DNA of 64,000 nt from Cellulophaga baltica. GTDB lineage: Bacteria; Bacteroidota; Bacteroidia; Flavobacteriales; Flavobacteriaceae. Under the pieces are notes generated by a model. That model made no database searches. It was not told the DNA's origin and saw only the letters and a program-made list of their open reading frames with translations. The position numbers and the translations under genes are program-made. This document shows positions 1 through 8,255 of the stretch, piece by piece (position 1 is the stretch's first letter; each line of letters begins with the position of its first letter). The stretch covers positions 372,001-436,000 of the forward strand of contig NZ_FNBD01000002.1 in the NCBI RefSeq assembly GCF_900102165.1. The letters are read 5' to 3'.

Positions 1-542
1 TTACTCAAAACCCTACCGATGTTCCTAATGATGTTTTGGCGCAATTAGGTTTGAAAGTACAACATGCATTACGTGCCTTTACTGCTAGAGATAGAAAATC
101 AATTAAACTTACTGCCGAGAATTACCCTGATTCTGAGTATTACGATACCAAAGAGGTATTAACGTCTTTAGGTATTGGCGAAGCGTTAATTTCTGCACTA
201 GATGAAAAAGGAAGACCTACGCCATTAGCAGCCACGATGCTTAGAGCCCCCATGAGTAGAATGGATGTTTTGACGGAAAGTGAATTAAGTACGCTGATTA
301 AAAAATCTAAGCTGGTTAAAAAATATGAAGATATTATAGACAGAGAAAGTGCCTATGAACTTCTAAATGAAAAAATAGAAAAAGCAGAAGCGCAAGCAGA
401 AAAGGAGAAAGAAAAACCAAAGACCACAAAATCTTCTTCTAGAAGCAGAACGAGTACACGACAAAACCCTATTATAAAAGTGTTAACCAGCGCTACCTTT
501 ATTCGTGGAGTTTTAGGTGTGTTAAAAAAAGTAATGCGTTAA
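1..542 (+). CDS. HerA-like helicase/ATPase (DUF853 family), 3' part only
   Basis: The reading frame is open from base 3 to the stop at 542, so the start codon lies before the window. The visible protein begins TQNPTDVPNDVLAQLG, runs through QHALRAFT and then LAATMLRAPMSRMD, which are hallmarks of the C-terminal part of DUF853 (E. coli YjgR-like) ATPases. These are related to the HerA/FtsK DNA-pumping family. The Walker motifs would be in the missing upstream part. The tail (from about base 370) is a charged Lys/Glu stretch followed by a Ser/Arg-rich linker and a short hydrophobic basic end. An internal TTG at 36 is not a credible start because the family signature continues upstream of it. 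The cellular role of the family is poorly known. Confidence 0.85.
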   Translation, partial: TQNPTDVPNDVLAQLGLKVQHALRAFTARDRKSIKLTAENYPDSEYYDTKEVLTSLGIGEALISALDEKGRPTPLAATMLRAPMSRMDVLTESELSTLIKKSKLVKKYEDIIDRESAYELLNEKIEKAEAQAEKEKEKPKTTKSSSRSRTSTRQNPIIKVLTSATFIRGVLGVLKKVMR

Positions 543-570
543 AAAAATCATTTAAAAACTAAACTACCGA

Positions 571-1194
571 ATGAAAAAAATATTATCTGTTGCCCTTGCC
601 GCAACTTCTTTACTATTCTTAAACTGTGAATCTGCTGATAAAAAATTTAATATCAGTACTGGTGTTATTGGCCAACTTACAAAAGATACTAAGGTAATTG
701 ACCTAGAAACCATTTATGCTGAAGACTCTATAGTTGCTGAAAATGGTATTCCTAATTTAAATTTACAAGTAGGATTTAAAAATGAAGTTTTGAATGACAC
801 TAATACGGATACTACACGCATAATAAAATCTAATTTTATCTATAATAAGATTGATATCTACGAAAAAGGAGGCAAACAATTATTAAGCCTTACTCCTACT
901 AGAGATAGTGTGCCAAAAATAGAAAATATTAGAATTTATGACCCACGCTATGTTACCGATAAAGGTGTTTCTATGACTAGCACCTTTAAAGATATTAAAG
1001 ACAAATACACCATTAAAAAAATAATTACCTCGATGAATAATGTGGTAATTTTATTGAAAGATACTGGGCTATATTTTACCATAGATAAACAAGAATTACC
1101 TTCTAGCCTTAGATATGATTCTAGTGTAAATATCGAAGAAGTACAGATTCCAGATGCTGCAAAGATCAAATATATGATGCTTGCTTGGGAATAA
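571..1194 (+). CDS. Predicted lipoprotein of unknown function
   Basis: This 207-residue protein begins with a type II signal peptide: MKK, a hydrophobic core, and Cys 19 in the context LLFLNC. It should therefore be a membrane-anchored lipoprotein. The Asn before the cysteine is unusual but tolerated. The mature part is a mix of beta-prone and acidic segments with no motif I recognise. It starts 28 bases after the HerA-like gene on the same strand, so the two may be cotranscribed, but that says little about function. An antisense frame at 948-1169 is a shadow. Confidence 0.7.
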   Translation: MKKILSVALAATSLLFLNCESADKKFNISTGVIGQLTKDTKVIDLETIYAEDSIVAENGIPNLNLQVGFKNEVLNDTNTDTTRIIKSNFIYNKIDIYEKGGKQLLSLTPTRDSVPKIENIRIYDPRYVTDKGVSMTSTFKDIKDKYTIKKIITSMNNVVILLKDTGLYFTIDKQELPSSLRYDSSVNIEEVQIPDAAKIKYMMLAWE

Positions 1195-1222
1195 ATTTTA
1201 ACTATTGTTTACTCTTAACCCA

Positions 1223-1588
1223 ATGAAGAAATATACCATTCAAAAATCGCCTTTTATAGTTCCTACAACCGATGGTAAAACCATAGAAGAACATTTTGGC
1301 AAGGCTAGCACTCATGATGACCAAGTTAGTATTGCTCATATGATTGCACCACCAGGTTGGAGTGAACCTTTTCAAACTCCAGAGTTTGATGAGTACACAT
1401 ATATTATTAAAGGGAAAAAACAATTTACGATTGCTGATGAAACTATCATATTAGAAGCTGGGCAATCTATAAAAATAGAAAAGAATACGCGCGTACAATA
1501 CGCTAATCCTTTTGATGAGGAATGTGAATATTTGGCCGTATGCTTACCTGCTTTTGATTTTACAAAAGTTCATAGAGAAGATGCCTGA
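1223..1588 (+). CDS. Cupin-domain protein
   Basis: This is a single-domain cupin of about 121 residues. Following the ATG at 1223 (MKKYTIQKSP), the pattern PPGWSEPFQTPEFDEYTYIIKGK resembles cupin motif 1 with a poorly conserved metal site: His/Glu positions are partly replaced and one Glu of EFDEYTY remains. The segment LEAGQSIKIEKNTRVQYAN is motif 2. An in-frame TTG at 1205 is a less likely start. The stop overlaps the next ATG by one base (TGATG), so the cupin and the following hydrolase are probably translationally coupled. Substrate unknown; cupins include sugar-binding, isomerase and dioxygenase members. Confidence 0.8.
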   Translation: MKKYTIQKSPFIVPTTDGKTIEEHFGKASTHDDQVSIAHMIAPPGWSEPFQTPEFDEYTYIIKGKKQFTIADETIILEAGQSIKIEKNTRVQYANPFDEECEYLAVCLPAFDFTKVHREDA

Positions 1589-2427
1589 TGAAAAAAATAC
1601 TCAATAAATACATTCCTTTGTTTTACGGAAGCTATTTTAACTCTTTAGCGTTGGTCTCTAAAGAAAAAGCGGCGCAGAAAGCATTTGATCTTTTTTGCAC
1701 CCCTAGGAGTGGCAAAGTAAAACCGCACCAGAAAGAGTTTCTTGACAAGGCTAAAAATAACATTCTTACAGTAGATAAGATTCAGTTACAAACCTACAAA
1801 TGGACAGGCACTAAAGGAACCGTACTTCTTCTGCACGGTTGGGAAAGTAATGTTTTTAGATGGCGCAATTTAATTGATGATTTGAAAAAAGAAGACTATA
1901 CCATTATTGCATTTGATGCTCCTGGTCATGGGAATTCTTCTGGTCACATATTTAATGTTCCGCTGTATAACAAATGTGCAGAAAAAATTATTGAGACATA
2001 CCTTCCTAAATATATCATAGGGCATTCTGTTGGTGGTATGACCAGCCTTTATAACCAATATAAAAATCCAATAAATTCTATTGAAAAGGTCATCTCTTTA
2101 GGTGCACCTTCAGAATTATCAGAAATAATGGCTAATTACCAAAAGATTTTGAAATTTAACGCCAAAGTTTTAACTGGTATTAACGAGTTATTTATACGGG
2201 AGTTTAAATTTACAATCAATGATTTTTCCGTATCACGAATGGCCAAGGACATTTCTAAAAAGGGACTTCTAATACACGATAAGTTTGATAAAATAGCACC
2301 TTACCACTCTTCTGAAAGCGTACATAAAAATTGGGAGGAGAGTCAGCTTATTACAACAGAAGGTTTAGGACACTCTTTGCATCAAGAAGTGGTAAATAAA
2401 GAAATTATTGCATTTTTAAAGTCATAA
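1588..2427 (+). CDS. Alpha/beta hydrolase
   Basis: This 279-residue cytoplasmic protein has the alpha/beta-hydrolase order: LLLHGWESN at the oxyanion region (about residues 76-84), DAPGHGNS after the next strand, and the nucleophile elbow GHSVGG with the catalytic Ser (about residue 147). A probable acid lies in IHDKFDKIAP (about residue 230) and the catalytic His in EGLGHSLH near the C-terminus. All three triad members are present, so it should be active, most likely as an esterase or lipase-like enzyme. The start codon overlaps the cupin stop. The substrate cannot be read from the sequence. Confidence 0.85.
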   Translation: MKKILNKYIPLFYGSYFNSLALVSKEKAAQKAFDLFCTPRSGKVKPHQKEFLDKAKNNILTVDKIQLQTYKWTGTKGTVLLLHGWESNVFRWRNLIDDLKKEDYTIIAFDAPGHGNSSGHIFNVPLYNKCAEKIIETYLPKYIIGHSVGGMTSLYNQYKNPINSIEKVISLGAPSELSEIMANYQKILKFNAKVLTGINELFIREFKFTINDFSVSRMAKDISKKGLLIHDKFDKIAPYHSSESVHKNWEESQLITTEGLGHSLHQEVVNKEIIAFLKS

Positions 2428-2455
2428 TAAAAGATAAATTTTTAAACTAAAAAAC

Positions 2456-2881
2456 ATGTCAACCGTCACTCCTTTTCATATTGCCATCCCTGTACATAAC
2501 CTAGCAGAATGTAGAACGTTTTATCGCGATGTATTAAATTGCGAAGAAGGTCGTAGCAGTGATCATTGGGTAGACTTTAATTTATTCGGGCATCAATTAG
2601 TAATTCATTACAAACCAAAATCTAACAAAGAAAACCTACATCACAATCCTGTAGACGGCCATGACGTTCCCGTACCACATTACGGAGTAGTATTGCCTTG
2701 GGATGTATTCCAACAATTTGCTGAAACCCTTAAAACAAAAGGGATTAAATTCGTTATTGAGCCTTATATTCGATTTGAAGGTTTGGTGGGCGAGCAAGCT
2801 ACTATGTTCTTTTTAGATCCTGCTGGTAATGCTTTGGAGTTTAAATCATTTAAGGATATGAGTCAGCTATTTGCAAAATAA
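2456..2881 (+). CDS. VOC (glyoxalase/dioxygenase fold) family protein
   Basis: This 141-residue protein has the paired beta-alpha-beta-beta-beta modules of the vicinal oxygen chelate superfamily. [22 protein letters not shown] opens the first module, with the first metal-ligand His in the first strand. The second contains [12 protein letters not shown] with another candidate His, and [14 protein letters not shown] near the end supplies the typical Glu. Metal ligands therefore appear intact. Members range from lactoylglutathione lyase to dioxygenases and resistance proteins, so the reaction is unassigned. It converges with the histidine kinase gene, with 11 bases between the stops. Confidence 0.85.
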   Translation: MSTVTPFHIAIPVHNLAECRTFYRDVLNCEEGRSSDHWVDFNLFGHQLVIHYKPKSNKENLHHNPVDGHDVPVPHYGVVLPWDVFQQFAETLKTKGIKFVIEPYIRFEGLVGEQATMFFLDPAGNALEFKSFKDMSQLFAK

Positions 2882-2892
2882 GGAATTTTGCT

Positions 2893-3948
2893 TTATTGAA
2901 AAGTAATGGTGAAAATTGCGCCTTGATTTACCGCACTTGACACTTCAATCTTGCCTCCCATTTCAGAAACATAATTGGAAATTAGATACAACCCTACTCC
3001 TTTGCTATCTTTTGTGGAATGAAAGCGTTGGTTAAGATTAAAAATCTTGCCTTCAACTGTACTCATATCAAATCCGAGGCCATTATCTGTATACACCAAC
3101 ACTTTTTTCCCGCCTACTACGGCGGTAGCAATATTTATTCTTGGTGAAACATCTGGCCTGGCATACTTGATAGAATTTGTAATCAAGTTTAAAAAGATAC
3201 TCTCCATAAATGTTCTATTAAACAACAACATATCAAAAGCAAGAAAATCGCTCTTTATCTTTACCTGGGAATCATATATTAGAGCACTAATCGAAGATTG
3301 CACCACCTGCAAGACTTCTGAGAGTGAAATTTCCTCTTTAGAAGACTCAAGTTCTTCTGTCTGCGTTAAGGAGTCTACATAGCTATTTAAAGAATCCCTA
3401 AGCCCTTCTGTAGCATTTCTAATCAAGTTAAATACCTGCAGTGTTTCAGGATCTGTAATCTTATTTAAATCCAAAATATTACACAACGTAAGTAAGTTGT
3501 TCACCGGAGATCTTAAATCATGAGAGGTTTTAAAATTTAAATTCTTGAGGTTTTTATTCTTCTTATCCAAAGAAAGTAAATACACTGCACGCTCAGATTC
3601 TAATTTTTTCTTGTACGTAATGTTTTTCGCAATGGCGTAAATTAAGTTCTCCCCTGGCAGCGGTATAGAGGTCCAGTCTAACCAAATAATAGCGCCGGAC
3701 TTACTCACATACCTATTTTCAAAATTCAATAAAGGAAGGCTCTTTTTTAGATTTTCTCTATTGGATGCCGTTCTTAAACGATCATCTTCATGAATAAAGT
3801 CACTTATTTCTCTTGAAAACAATTCTTCCTGTGAATATTCTAAAAGATGTATGAATGCCGGATTTACTTTTTTGAAATATCCATCATAACCCGCTATACA
3901 AAGCAGATCATGAGAATTTTCAAAGAAAGGTTCCAGACTATACGGCAT
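2893..3948 (-). CDS. PAS-domain sensor histidine kinase (soluble, orphan)
   Basis: This 351-residue protein has an N-terminal PAS/PAC module (about residues 5-120; the stretch starting FFENSHDLLCIAGYDGYF is a classic PAS start). A short coiled segment follows, then a dimerisation/phosphoacceptor helix with KTSHDLRSPVNN (His about 143), and a C-terminal HATPase_c domain with N-box NLITNSIKYA, G1 box DNGLGFDM and G2 box KGVGLYLI. No transmembrane segment is visible, so it should sense a cytoplasmic signal or cofactor. No response regulator is adjacent, so its partner must be elsewhere. It lies downstream of folD, separated by a terminator. Confidence 0.9.
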   Translation of the reverse strand: MPYSLEPFFENSHDLLCIAGYDGYFKKVNPAFIHLLEYSQEELFSREISDFIHEDDRLRTASNRENLKKSLPLLNFENRYVSKSGAIIWLDWTSIPLPGENLIYAIAKNITYKKKLESERAVYLLSLDKKNKNLKNLNFKTSHDLRSPVNNLLTLCNILDLNKITDPETLQVFNLIRNATEGLRDSLNSYVDSLTQTEELESSKEEISLSEVLQVVQSSISALIYDSQVKIKSDFLAFDMLLFNRTFMESIFLNLITNSIKYARPDVSPRINIATAVVGGKKVLVYTDNGLGFDMSTVEGKIFNLNQRFHSTKDSKGVGLYLISNYVSEMGGKIEVSSAVNQGAIFTITFQ

Positions 3949-3973
3949 GAATTCTGATCTATTAGAAAAAAAA

Positions 3974-4001
3974 ATTGAGACTTAAATAATTAAGTCTCAA
4001 T
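3974..4001 (-). terminator. Intrinsic terminator downstream of folD
   Basis: An 11-bp perfect inverted repeat (ATTGAGACTTA / TAAGTCTCAAT) with a 6-base loop lies just past the folD stop. Read on the minus strand it is followed by a run of nine T (3966-3974). It separates folD from the histidine kinase gene. Confidence 0.85.
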
Positions 4002-4023
4002 AGTCAACGAAATACGTTCTATA

Positions 4024-4908
4024 TTATTTTCTGTTTCTATGACGATCACGTGCCAATAGTGTGTTTTTAAGAAGCATTGCAATAGTCATAGGTCCTACTC
4101 CACCTGGCACAGGTGTTATAAAACTAGCTTTTTTACTAACATTCTCAAAATCTACATCGCCTGTAATATAGTATCCTTTTTCATAAGAATCATCTGCAAC
4201 TCTTGTGATACCTACATCTATAATTACCGCATCATCTTTAATCATTTCTGCTTTTAAGAATTTAGGCACTCCTAGTGCAGAAATTACGATATCTGCTTGA
4301 GAAATAATTTGAGTAATATTTTTAGTATGGCTATGAGTTAAGGTTACCGTAGAATTTCCTGGCCAGCCTTTTCTTCCCATTAAGATACTCATAGGTCTCC
4401 CTACTATATGACTTCTACCAATAACTACGGTATGCTTTCCTTTAGTATCTACATTATATCGTTCTAAAAGTTCTAAGATTCCAAAAGGCGTTGCAGGAAT
4501 AAAAGTACTCATATCTAGCGCCATCTTTCCAAAATTCATAGGGTGAAAACCATCTACATCTTTATCTGGATCAACCGCTAGTAATACTTTTTGAGTATCT
4601 ATTTGTGGAGGTAATGGTAATTGTACGATAAAACCATCTATATCCTCATTTTTATTTAATTCTTCAATCTTATTTAAAAGTTCTAATTCTGATGTAGTAC
4701 TTGGCATTTTCACCAAAGTAGATTCAAAACCAACTTTCTCACAAGATCTCACCTTACTACCTACGTATGTTAAACTAGCCCCATCACTACCCACTAATAT
4801 CGCTGCCAAGTGAGGAACTTTCTCCCCTTTTTCACGCATTTTTGCTACTTGAACAGCAATCTCTTGTTTAATTTCGTTAGATACTTTTTTCCCGTCTAAT
4901 ATTTCCAT
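4024..4908 (-). CDS. folD: Bifunctional methylenetetrahydrofolate dehydrogenase / methenyltetrahydrofolate cyclohydrolase
   Basis: FolD interconverts 5,10-methylene-, methenyl- and 10-formyl-tetrahydrofolate in cytoplasmic one-carbon metabolism. The 294-residue length is normal. Visible family features are the catalytic YVGSKVRSCEKVGF segment (Tyr and Lys of the active site, about residues 49-62), DGFIVQLPLPPQID, the DKDVDGFHPMNFG folate-site block, the NADP-binding Rossmann part with VIGRSHIVGRPMSILM, and the C-terminal PGGVGPMTIAMLL signature. It follows ffh by 48 bases on the same strand and is probably cotranscribed with it. Confidence 0.97.
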   Translation of the reverse strand: MEILDGKKVSNEIKQEIAVQVAKMREKGEKVPHLAAILVGSDGASLTYVGSKVRSCEKVGFESTLVKMPSTTSELELLNKIEELNKNEDIDGFIVQLPLPPQIDTQKVLLAVDPDKDVDGFHPMNFGKMALDMSTFIPATPFGILELLERYNVDTKGKHTVVIGRSHIVGRPMSILMGRKGWPGNSTVTLTHSHTKNITQIISQADIVISALGVPKFLKAEMIKDDAVIIDVGITRVADDSYEKGYYITGDVDFENVSKKASFITPVPGGVGPMTIAMLLKNTLLARDRHRNRK

Positions 4909-4956
4909 GGTATGGGTTGCTTCGTTTATTAAGTCGTTATTTTAGCTTGTCTCTAC

Positions 4957-6294
4957 TTATTGCATGCCTTTCATTGCACCCATCATTTGCATCATCTTTT
5001 TGCCGCCACCGCCTTGCATCATTTTCATCATCTTACTCATCTGATCAAATTGTTTTAGCAATTGGTTTATTTCTTGGATAGATCTTCCACTACCTTTAGC
5101 AATACGTTTTTTTCTACTGGCATCTAATTTTGCGGGCGTAGCTCTTTCTAACGGAGTCATCGAATGAATAATAGCCTCTACATGTTTAAAGGCATCATCA
5201 TCAATATCTAAACCTTTCAATGCCTTACCAGCACCAGGAATCATCCCCATAAGATCTTTGATGCTACCCATTTTCTTAATTTGCTGAATCTGACTTAAAA
5301 AGTCATCAAAACCAAATTGATTTTTAGCAATTTTCTTTTGAATTTTACGACTCTCCTCTTCATCAAACTGCTCTTGAGCTCTTTCTACAAGTGACACAAC
5401 ATCACCCATCCCTAAGATACGTTCTGCCATACGTGCAGGATAGAAGACATCAATAGCATCCATTTTTTCTCCTGTACCAATAAATTTAATTGGCTTATTT
5501 ACAACAGATTTAATAGAGATTGCTGCTCCACCACGAGTATCACCATCTAATTTGGTAAGGATAACCCCGTCAAAATTTAAAATATCATTAAAGGCTTTTG
5601 CTGTATTTACAGCATCTTGCCCTGTCATAGCATCTACAACAAATAATGTTTCTTGAGGGTTAATTGCTTTATGAATGTTAGCAATTTCATTCATCATCTC
5701 TTCATCTACCGCCAAACGACCAGCAGTATCAATGATCACTACATTATGACCATTTGCTTTTGCATACGCAATACCTGCTTTTGAAATAGCTACAGGATCT
5801 GTATTGCCGCGGTCAGAGAAAACCTCAACTCCTATTTGATCACCAACTACATGTAACTGATCAACTGCCGCTGGGCGATAAACATCACAAGCTACTAATA
5901 ATGGCTTTTTAGTTTTTTTAGTTTTTAGGTAACTAGCAAGTTTTCCAGAAAAAGTAGTTTTACCAGAACCTTGTAAACCAGACATTAACACTACAGAGGG
6001 GTCTCCAGATAAATTGATTCCTTCCACGTCTCCACCCATCAACTGGGTAAGCTCGTCTTTTACCAACTTCACCATTAACTGACCTGGCTGCAACGCTGTT
6101 AAAACGTCTTGACCTAGCGCTTTTTCTTTTACCGTATTGGTAAATTCTTTCGCTATTTTAAAATTGACATCGGCATCTAATAAAGCGCGTCGAACCTCTT
6201 TTAAAGTTTCTGCAACATTAATTTCTGTGATTTGACCATGCCCTTTTAGAACATGAAGTGCTTTATCTAACTTTTCGCTTAAATTATCAAACAT
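4957..6294 (-). CDS. ffh: Signal recognition particle protein Ffh
   Basis: Ffh is the SRP54 GTPase, which with 4.5S RNA delivers nascent membrane proteins to SecYEG. The 445-residue protein shows the helical N domain (1-85), then the G domain with GLQGSGKTT (P-loop, about 106), DTAGR and TKLDGD. A Met-rich M domain follows from about residue 325, with FGFDDFLSQIQQIKKMG and SGRSIQEINQLLKQF. The extreme C-terminus (MMKMMQGGGGKKMMQMMGAM) is a Met/Gly tail typical of the family. A TAAATTTG -7-like element lies 27 bases upstream of the start. Confidence 0.98.
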   Translation of the reverse strand: MFDNLSEKLDKALHVLKGHGQITEINVAETLKEVRRALLDADVNFKIAKEFTNTVKEKALGQDVLTALQPGQLMVKLVKDELTQLMGGDVEGINLSGDPSVVLMSGLQGSGKTTFSGKLASYLKTKKTKKPLLVACDVYRPAAVDQLHVVGDQIGVEVFSDRGNTDPVAISKAGIAYAKANGHNVVIIDTAGRLAVDEEMMNEIANIHKAINPQETLFVVDAMTGQDAVNTAKAFNDILNFDGVILTKLDGDTRGGAAISIKSVVNKPIKFIGTGEKMDAIDVFYPARMAERILGMGDVVSLVERAQEQFDEEESRKIQKKIAKNQFGFDDFLSQIQQIKKMGSIKDLMGMIPGAGKALKGLDIDDDAFKHVEAIIHSMTPLERATPAKLDASRKKRIAKGSGRSIQEINQLLKQFDQMSKMMKMMQGGGGKKMMQMMGAMKGMQ

Positions 6295-6320
6295 AGTATT
6301 ACCTTAATTATCAAGTGCTG

Positions 6321-6328
6321 CAAATTTA
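6321..6328 (-). promoter_or_regulatory. Candidate -7 element upstream of ffh
   Basis: On the minus strand the bases read TAAATTTG, an exact match to the Bacteroidota vegetative -7 consensus TAnnTTTG. It lies 26 bases before the ffh ATG. No TTG was found at a good -33 distance, so this is a moderate call. Confidence 0.5.
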
Positions 6329-6383
6329 ATAATAACAATGGGAAGTCCGAAGTTAGATTGCAAAAATATATGCACAAAAAAAA

Positions 6384-6404
6384 GGCAGCTTTTTTACAGC
6401 TGCC
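6384..6404 (-). terminator. Intrinsic terminator downstream of the multi-repeat lipoprotein gene
   Basis: The repeats GGCAGC (6384-6389) and GCTGCC (6399-6404) can pair around a 9-base loop. They are followed on the minus strand by a run of eight T. The hairpin is flanked by A and T on both sides. It ends transcription of the lipoprotein gene at 6431 before ffh. Confidence 0.85.
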
Positions 6405-6430
6405 CTTTTTCAAATCTGAAACCTAAATTC

Positions 6431-8140
6431 TTAGTTACATGTTTTGGTTAAAAGGAGGACTTCTTCTCCTCTTTGTATTTTAAATAAATTATCGGCACAT
6501 GCTATAACCGTCCATTCACCAACATAATTTGCTAAGGCCATAGAAAGATCATTAAACTTTAACACAGCACCGGATATTTCCCAATTACCCTCTTCAACTA
6601 CTTCTTCATTGGCATTGTACACATGAATGTTCTCATTAGAGAAATCTATATCTAGCGCATCAAAGAAAGTACCATCAAGATTTGTGATCGTCCATCTGCA
6701 AGATTGAATGACATCATAAATATACGCCTCTTCACAAACGGTGCTAAGATCTTCACAATCTCTTAGCAACACATTCTCATAAATTAACTCGTTCTCGTTA
6801 TAAATTTCAATACTTAATTGGGCATTAGAACTTCCAGTAATCTTCCATCTTTCAGCAATCAACTCTTGGTTTATATTGTAGAACACAATAGAATTATTAA
6901 CTATGGCCCAAGTGGCATAGGTGTCTATCTCAAAAAATTCCCCATTGTCATCTACAAATTTTACAGCTCCATTTTCTAAAAACTTAATAGTATATAATCC
7001 AATACTTGAACTACTAGGAACAGCAAACTTCCATTTACATTGTTCTAGTACAACCTCTAGTTCCTCATTTGAATTGCCCTCTGGTACGTCACAATCTTTT
7101 TTAAGAATAATTCGATCTCCATCACTTTCAAAAAGCTTTATTCTCCCCGCTTCCAATTCGTATACAGACCATTCTAATGAAAAATCTACAAGCTCATAAA
7201 TTTCTAAGTTCAATAAAACACCATCATCATTAGCACTTGTGCTCCAAGTACCTTCAAAAAGATTCCCTAAGCTGCTATACACTTTTACAGTACCATCTGC
7301 CTTAAAATTCATGGTATAAGAAAAATATTGTTCTGTTTGATATTGATTATATCTTTTAACTTCTTTTACTAAAAAGCCGCAGTCTATTAAATAAGCATCT
7401 AATTCTTCCTTGCTAAAATCATCATCATTGTAATCATCATCATCATCCTCATCACAAGAATCTTTCGCATTGTTTAAGGCCAGTGCTAACGCTTCGGTAG
7501 AATTTACTGTTATTATCGTTTCATCATATGATTTTAAGGAAACAGGGAAATTTAAACTTACCACATCGTTATCCCCTAAATCCTTGAAGAAAAATCTTAA
7601 TTCTTTATCACTTTCTACAGCAACACTTCCTGTTTGCTGGCTATTTGTATCGTAGGTAAAAAAGGTTAATGGATACACAAAATCAATACATTCTATATCA
7701 TCATCAGCACCATTCTCAATACAGTCTTTTGCTAATTCTTCTAAAGCAGCCGCATTTGAAATTTCAATTTCGGTATAATCTGATAAGATAATTTTTATAG
7801 GAAAAACAATAGTAAGTAGGTCACTATCATCTTCTAATTGATCAAAAATAGTTTCAATTAATTTTAAATCTTCTATAGAATCTATCCTTAGTTCTAAGCC
7901 ATTCACTAAAACGCTATATGGAAATTGTACCGCTAAACAACTAGCGCCATCTACGATATTATCATAGGAACCATCGTTAGCAGACGCATCTATAATTAAC
8001 TTAGCAGTGCTAGAACTTGCTGTAATTGTTGACTGTTCTTCCGAATCTGGAAGCTCTTCAAATTCTTCTTGACAAGAAGAAATAAATAATGCACTTATCA
8101 ATAGGCCTATAAATGCAAAATTTTTAAACACATTTTTCAT
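6431..8140 (-). CDS. Multi-repeat surface lipoprotein, likely partner of the divergent sigma/FecR/TonB-receptor cassette
   Basis: I choose the ATG at 8140 (569 residues) because it places a lipoprotein signal peptide at the N-terminus (LFISSC, Cys 23); a longer frame to 8182 adds 14 residues before it. The mature start CQEEFEE is acidic, like known Bacteroidota lipoprotein export signals. Residues 68-228 hold four diverged repeats of about 35 residues, each built on a (Q/V/Y/N)(F/Y)P strand, e.g. VQFPYSV, IVFPIKI, FVYPLTF, LNFPVSL. An Asp-rich linker (229-242) follows. Then come three lipocalin-like beta modules bounded by cysteines: C254-C350, C368-C462 and C481-C568. Each opens with C plus a hydrophobic or aromatic pair and closes with a (I/L)L..xxC strand. 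A shared promoter motif ties it to the sigma cassette. Ligand unknown; probably surface-exposed. Confidence 0.75.
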   Translation of the reverse strand: MKNVFKNFAFIGLLISALFISSCQEEFEELPDSEEQSTITASSSTAKLIIDASANDGSYDNIVDGASCLAVQFPYSVLVNGLELRIDSIEDLKLIETIFDQLEDDSDLLTIVFPIKIILSDYTEIEISNAAALEELAKDCIENGADDDIECIDFVYPLTFFTYDTNSQQTGSVAVESDKELRFFFKDLGDNDVVSLNFPVSLKSYDETIITVNSTEALALALNNAKDSCDEDDDDDYNDDDFSKEELDAYLIDCGFLVKEVKRYNQYQTEQYFSYTMNFKADGTVKVYSSLGNLFEGTWSTSANDDGVLLNLEIYELVDFSLEWSVYELEAGRIKLFESDGDRIILKKDCDVPEGNSNEELEVVLEQCKWKFAVPSSSSIGLYTIKFLENGAVKFVDDNGEFFEIDTYATWAIVNNSIVFYNINQELIAERWKITGSSNAQLSIEIYNENELIYENVLLRDCEDLSTVCEEAYIYDVIQSCRWTITNLDGTFFDALDIDFSNENIHVYNANEEVVEEGNWEISGAVLKFNDLSMALANYVGEWTVIACADNLFKIQRGEEVLLLTKTCN

Positions 8141-8168
8141 AATGATTTGGTTTTTTGTTATTATACCA

Positions 8169-8198
8169 TTAAAACAACTCACGTTTTAAAAACCCTAC
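8169..8198 (-). promoter_or_regulatory. Candidate ECF-sigma promoter of the lipoprotein gene
   Basis: On the minus strand this reads GTAGGGTTTTT (8198-8188), 11 bases, then TGTTTTAA (8176-8169). The same two blocks at the same spacing stand upstream of fecR at 8801-8830. The second block ends 28 bases before the lipoprotein ATG at 8140. I infer a -35/-10 pair for the ECF sigma factor encoded at 8256. Confidence 0.6.
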
Positions 8199-8222
8199 CA
8201 AAACTTTTAATTATTTTTAAAA

Positions 8223-8230
8223 TACCTTTG
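8223..8230 (+). promoter_or_regulatory. Candidate vegetative -7 element of the ECF sigma gene
   Basis: TACCTTTG matches TAnnTTTG exactly and lies 25 bases before the sigma-gene ATG at 8256. No good -33 TTG is seen. It suggests that the sigma gene is driven by the housekeeping polymerase, while its partners carry a different motif. Confidence 0.5.
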
Positions 8231-8255
8231 AAAAATACTTTTTGATAATTGATTG

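Noticed and set aside
7-16. AAAACCCTAC, the reverse complement of part of the proposed ECF promoter block
   Set aside because: It lies inside the HerA-like coding sequence (conserved NPT codons), has no second block at the right spacing and no gene start nearby.
3047-3382. 111-residue open frame antisense to the histidine kinase
   Set aside because: The kinase frame has full domain motifs; the antisense frame has none.
4957-5040. Met/Gly-rich repetitive codons at the 3' end of ffh
   Set aside because: Low complexity here is normal for the Ffh M-domain tail and is not a DNA repeat element.
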